The notes below the pieces were generated by a model. The model worked only from the letters and a program-made list of their open reading frames with translations. It was not told where the DNA came from and searched no databases. Below, one piece after another: positions 63,505 through 64,000 of a stretch of DNA of 64,000 bases. Source of the stretch: an uncultured Propionivibrio sp. (GTDB lineage Bacteria > Pseudomonadota > Gammaproteobacteria > Burkholderiales > Rhodocyclaceae). The number at the start of each line of letters is the position of its first letter. Within the stretch, counting starts at the first letter, position 1. The stretch spans positions 1,798,001-1,862,000 of the forward strand of contig NZ_OY762656.1 in the NCBI RefSeq assembly GCF_963666255.1, in the 5' to 3' direction. The translations under genes were made by a program, and so were the position numbers.

Positions 63505-64000
63505 ATGAAAAGCATACGGGCAGGGTTGGTCGGTATCATGCTTTTGGGATTGTCGGGCACACTGGCCTGGGGGCAGGCGCAACCAGTCAAACTGCGTTTC
63601 GGTCATGCACATCCGACCAGCGACTCGCAGCATATCGCTGCCGTCGAGTTCGCCCGCAAGGTCAAGGAGCGGACGCAGGGCATGGTCGATATCCAGGTGT
63701 TCCCGAACAACCAGCTCGGCAATGACGCCACCATGATCGCCGGCGTGCGCGGCGGCACCATCGATATCGAAACTTCGGGCAATCCGTTCTTCACCGGCAT
63801 CGTCGCCAAGCTCAATGTGCTCGATCTGCCCTACCTTTTGGAGAACAACGCACATGTGGCGAAGGTGCTCGACGGGCCGATCGGTCGCTCGTTGCTCAAC
63901 GAACTCGAGCCGTTCCAGATGAAGGGACTGGCGTTCTGGGAAGTCGGCTATCGCAGCCTCGCCAACAGCCGTCGGCCGGTGAATAATGCCGACGATATCA
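63505..64000 (+). CDS. Second DctP-type solute-binding protein, cut by window end
   Basis: The visible 165 residues open MKSIRAGLVGIMLLGLSGTLAWGQAQ (signal peptide) and continue PVKLRFGHAHPTSDSQHIAAVEFARKV and VDIQVFPNNQLGNDATMIAG, then LAFWEVGYRSLANSRRPV. It is a paralogue of the gene just upstream, clearly diverged. The gene runs past the window edge. Confidence 0.9.
   Translation, partial: MKSIRAGLVGIMLLGLSGTLAWGQAQPVKLRFGHAHPTSDSQHIAAVEFARKVKERTQGMVDIQVFPNNQLGNDATMIAGVRGGTIDIETSGNPFFTGIVAKLNVLDLPYLLENNAHVAKVLDGPIGRSLLNELEPFQMKGLAFWEVGYRSLANSRRPVNNADDI

Overview
The window looks like the chromosome of a GC-rich betaproteobacterium, most likely a member of the Rhodocyclales. This rests on gene content and order only (sigma factor/DUF3619/DUF3106 cluster, ilvI-ilvH-ilvC-psd order, folE2 next to dxs-ispA-xseB) and no phylogeny was run. 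Genes are tightly packed on both strands with many ATGA start/stop overlaps. No rRNA, tRNA or CRISPR array was seen.

Layout. 0-2.8 kb: an aminotransferase fragment, a divergent MocR-type regulator and a CobW-family GTPase. 2.9-10.4 kb: a complete ato-type short-chain fatty acid/acetoacetate locus (sensor kinase, sigma-54 activator, CoA-transferase alpha and beta, AtoE permease, thiolase), with a sigma-54 promoter before the structural genes and a terminator at the end. 10.6-15.6 kb: a signalling cluster made of a truncated DctP-like gene, a hybrid kinase, an HD-GYP response regulator and a decayed GGDEF remnant. 15.6-29.1 kb: core genes (DMT permease, holC, pepA, lptFG, ECF sigma cluster, ilvIHC, psd, yihY). 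29.2-31.6 kb: decayed DNA with an srkA fragment joined to a frameshifted gene remnant.

31.58-47.20 kb is an integrated filamentous phage (inovirus-like) element bounded by 46-bp imperfect direct repeats. The right part is a virion and replication core on the minus strand (Rep, ssDNA-binding protein, small coat proteins, TspB/pIII-like adsorption protein, DUF2523, Zot), with a divergent HTH-like putative repressor. The left part carries a tyrosine integrase, a ParB-like protein without ParA, and cargo: a hemerythrin-like protein, a Vat/CatB-type acetyltransferase, an Mrr-type nuclease, a lipoprotein and an unknown protein. Four copies of a 16-bp palindrome (GTTTCGCATGCGAAAC, one copy with a mismatch) occur in the element. 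One is inside parB, two are in decayed parB fragments that bracket cargo, and one is just before the ssDNA-binding protein gene. With its flanking bases the last has the arms of canonical parS. The attachment site coincides with the rpsP promoter.

47.2-64 kb returns to core chromosome: rpsP-rimM-trmD-rplS, a cysteine desulfidase with an Lrp-type regulator, folE2, dxs-ispA-xseB, a DMT permease, a STAS protein, a sulfurtransferase, queG, tsaE, an AmiC-type amidase, and at the right edge a LysR-controlled amidohydrolase followed by two tandem DctP-type binding proteins, the last cut by the window end.
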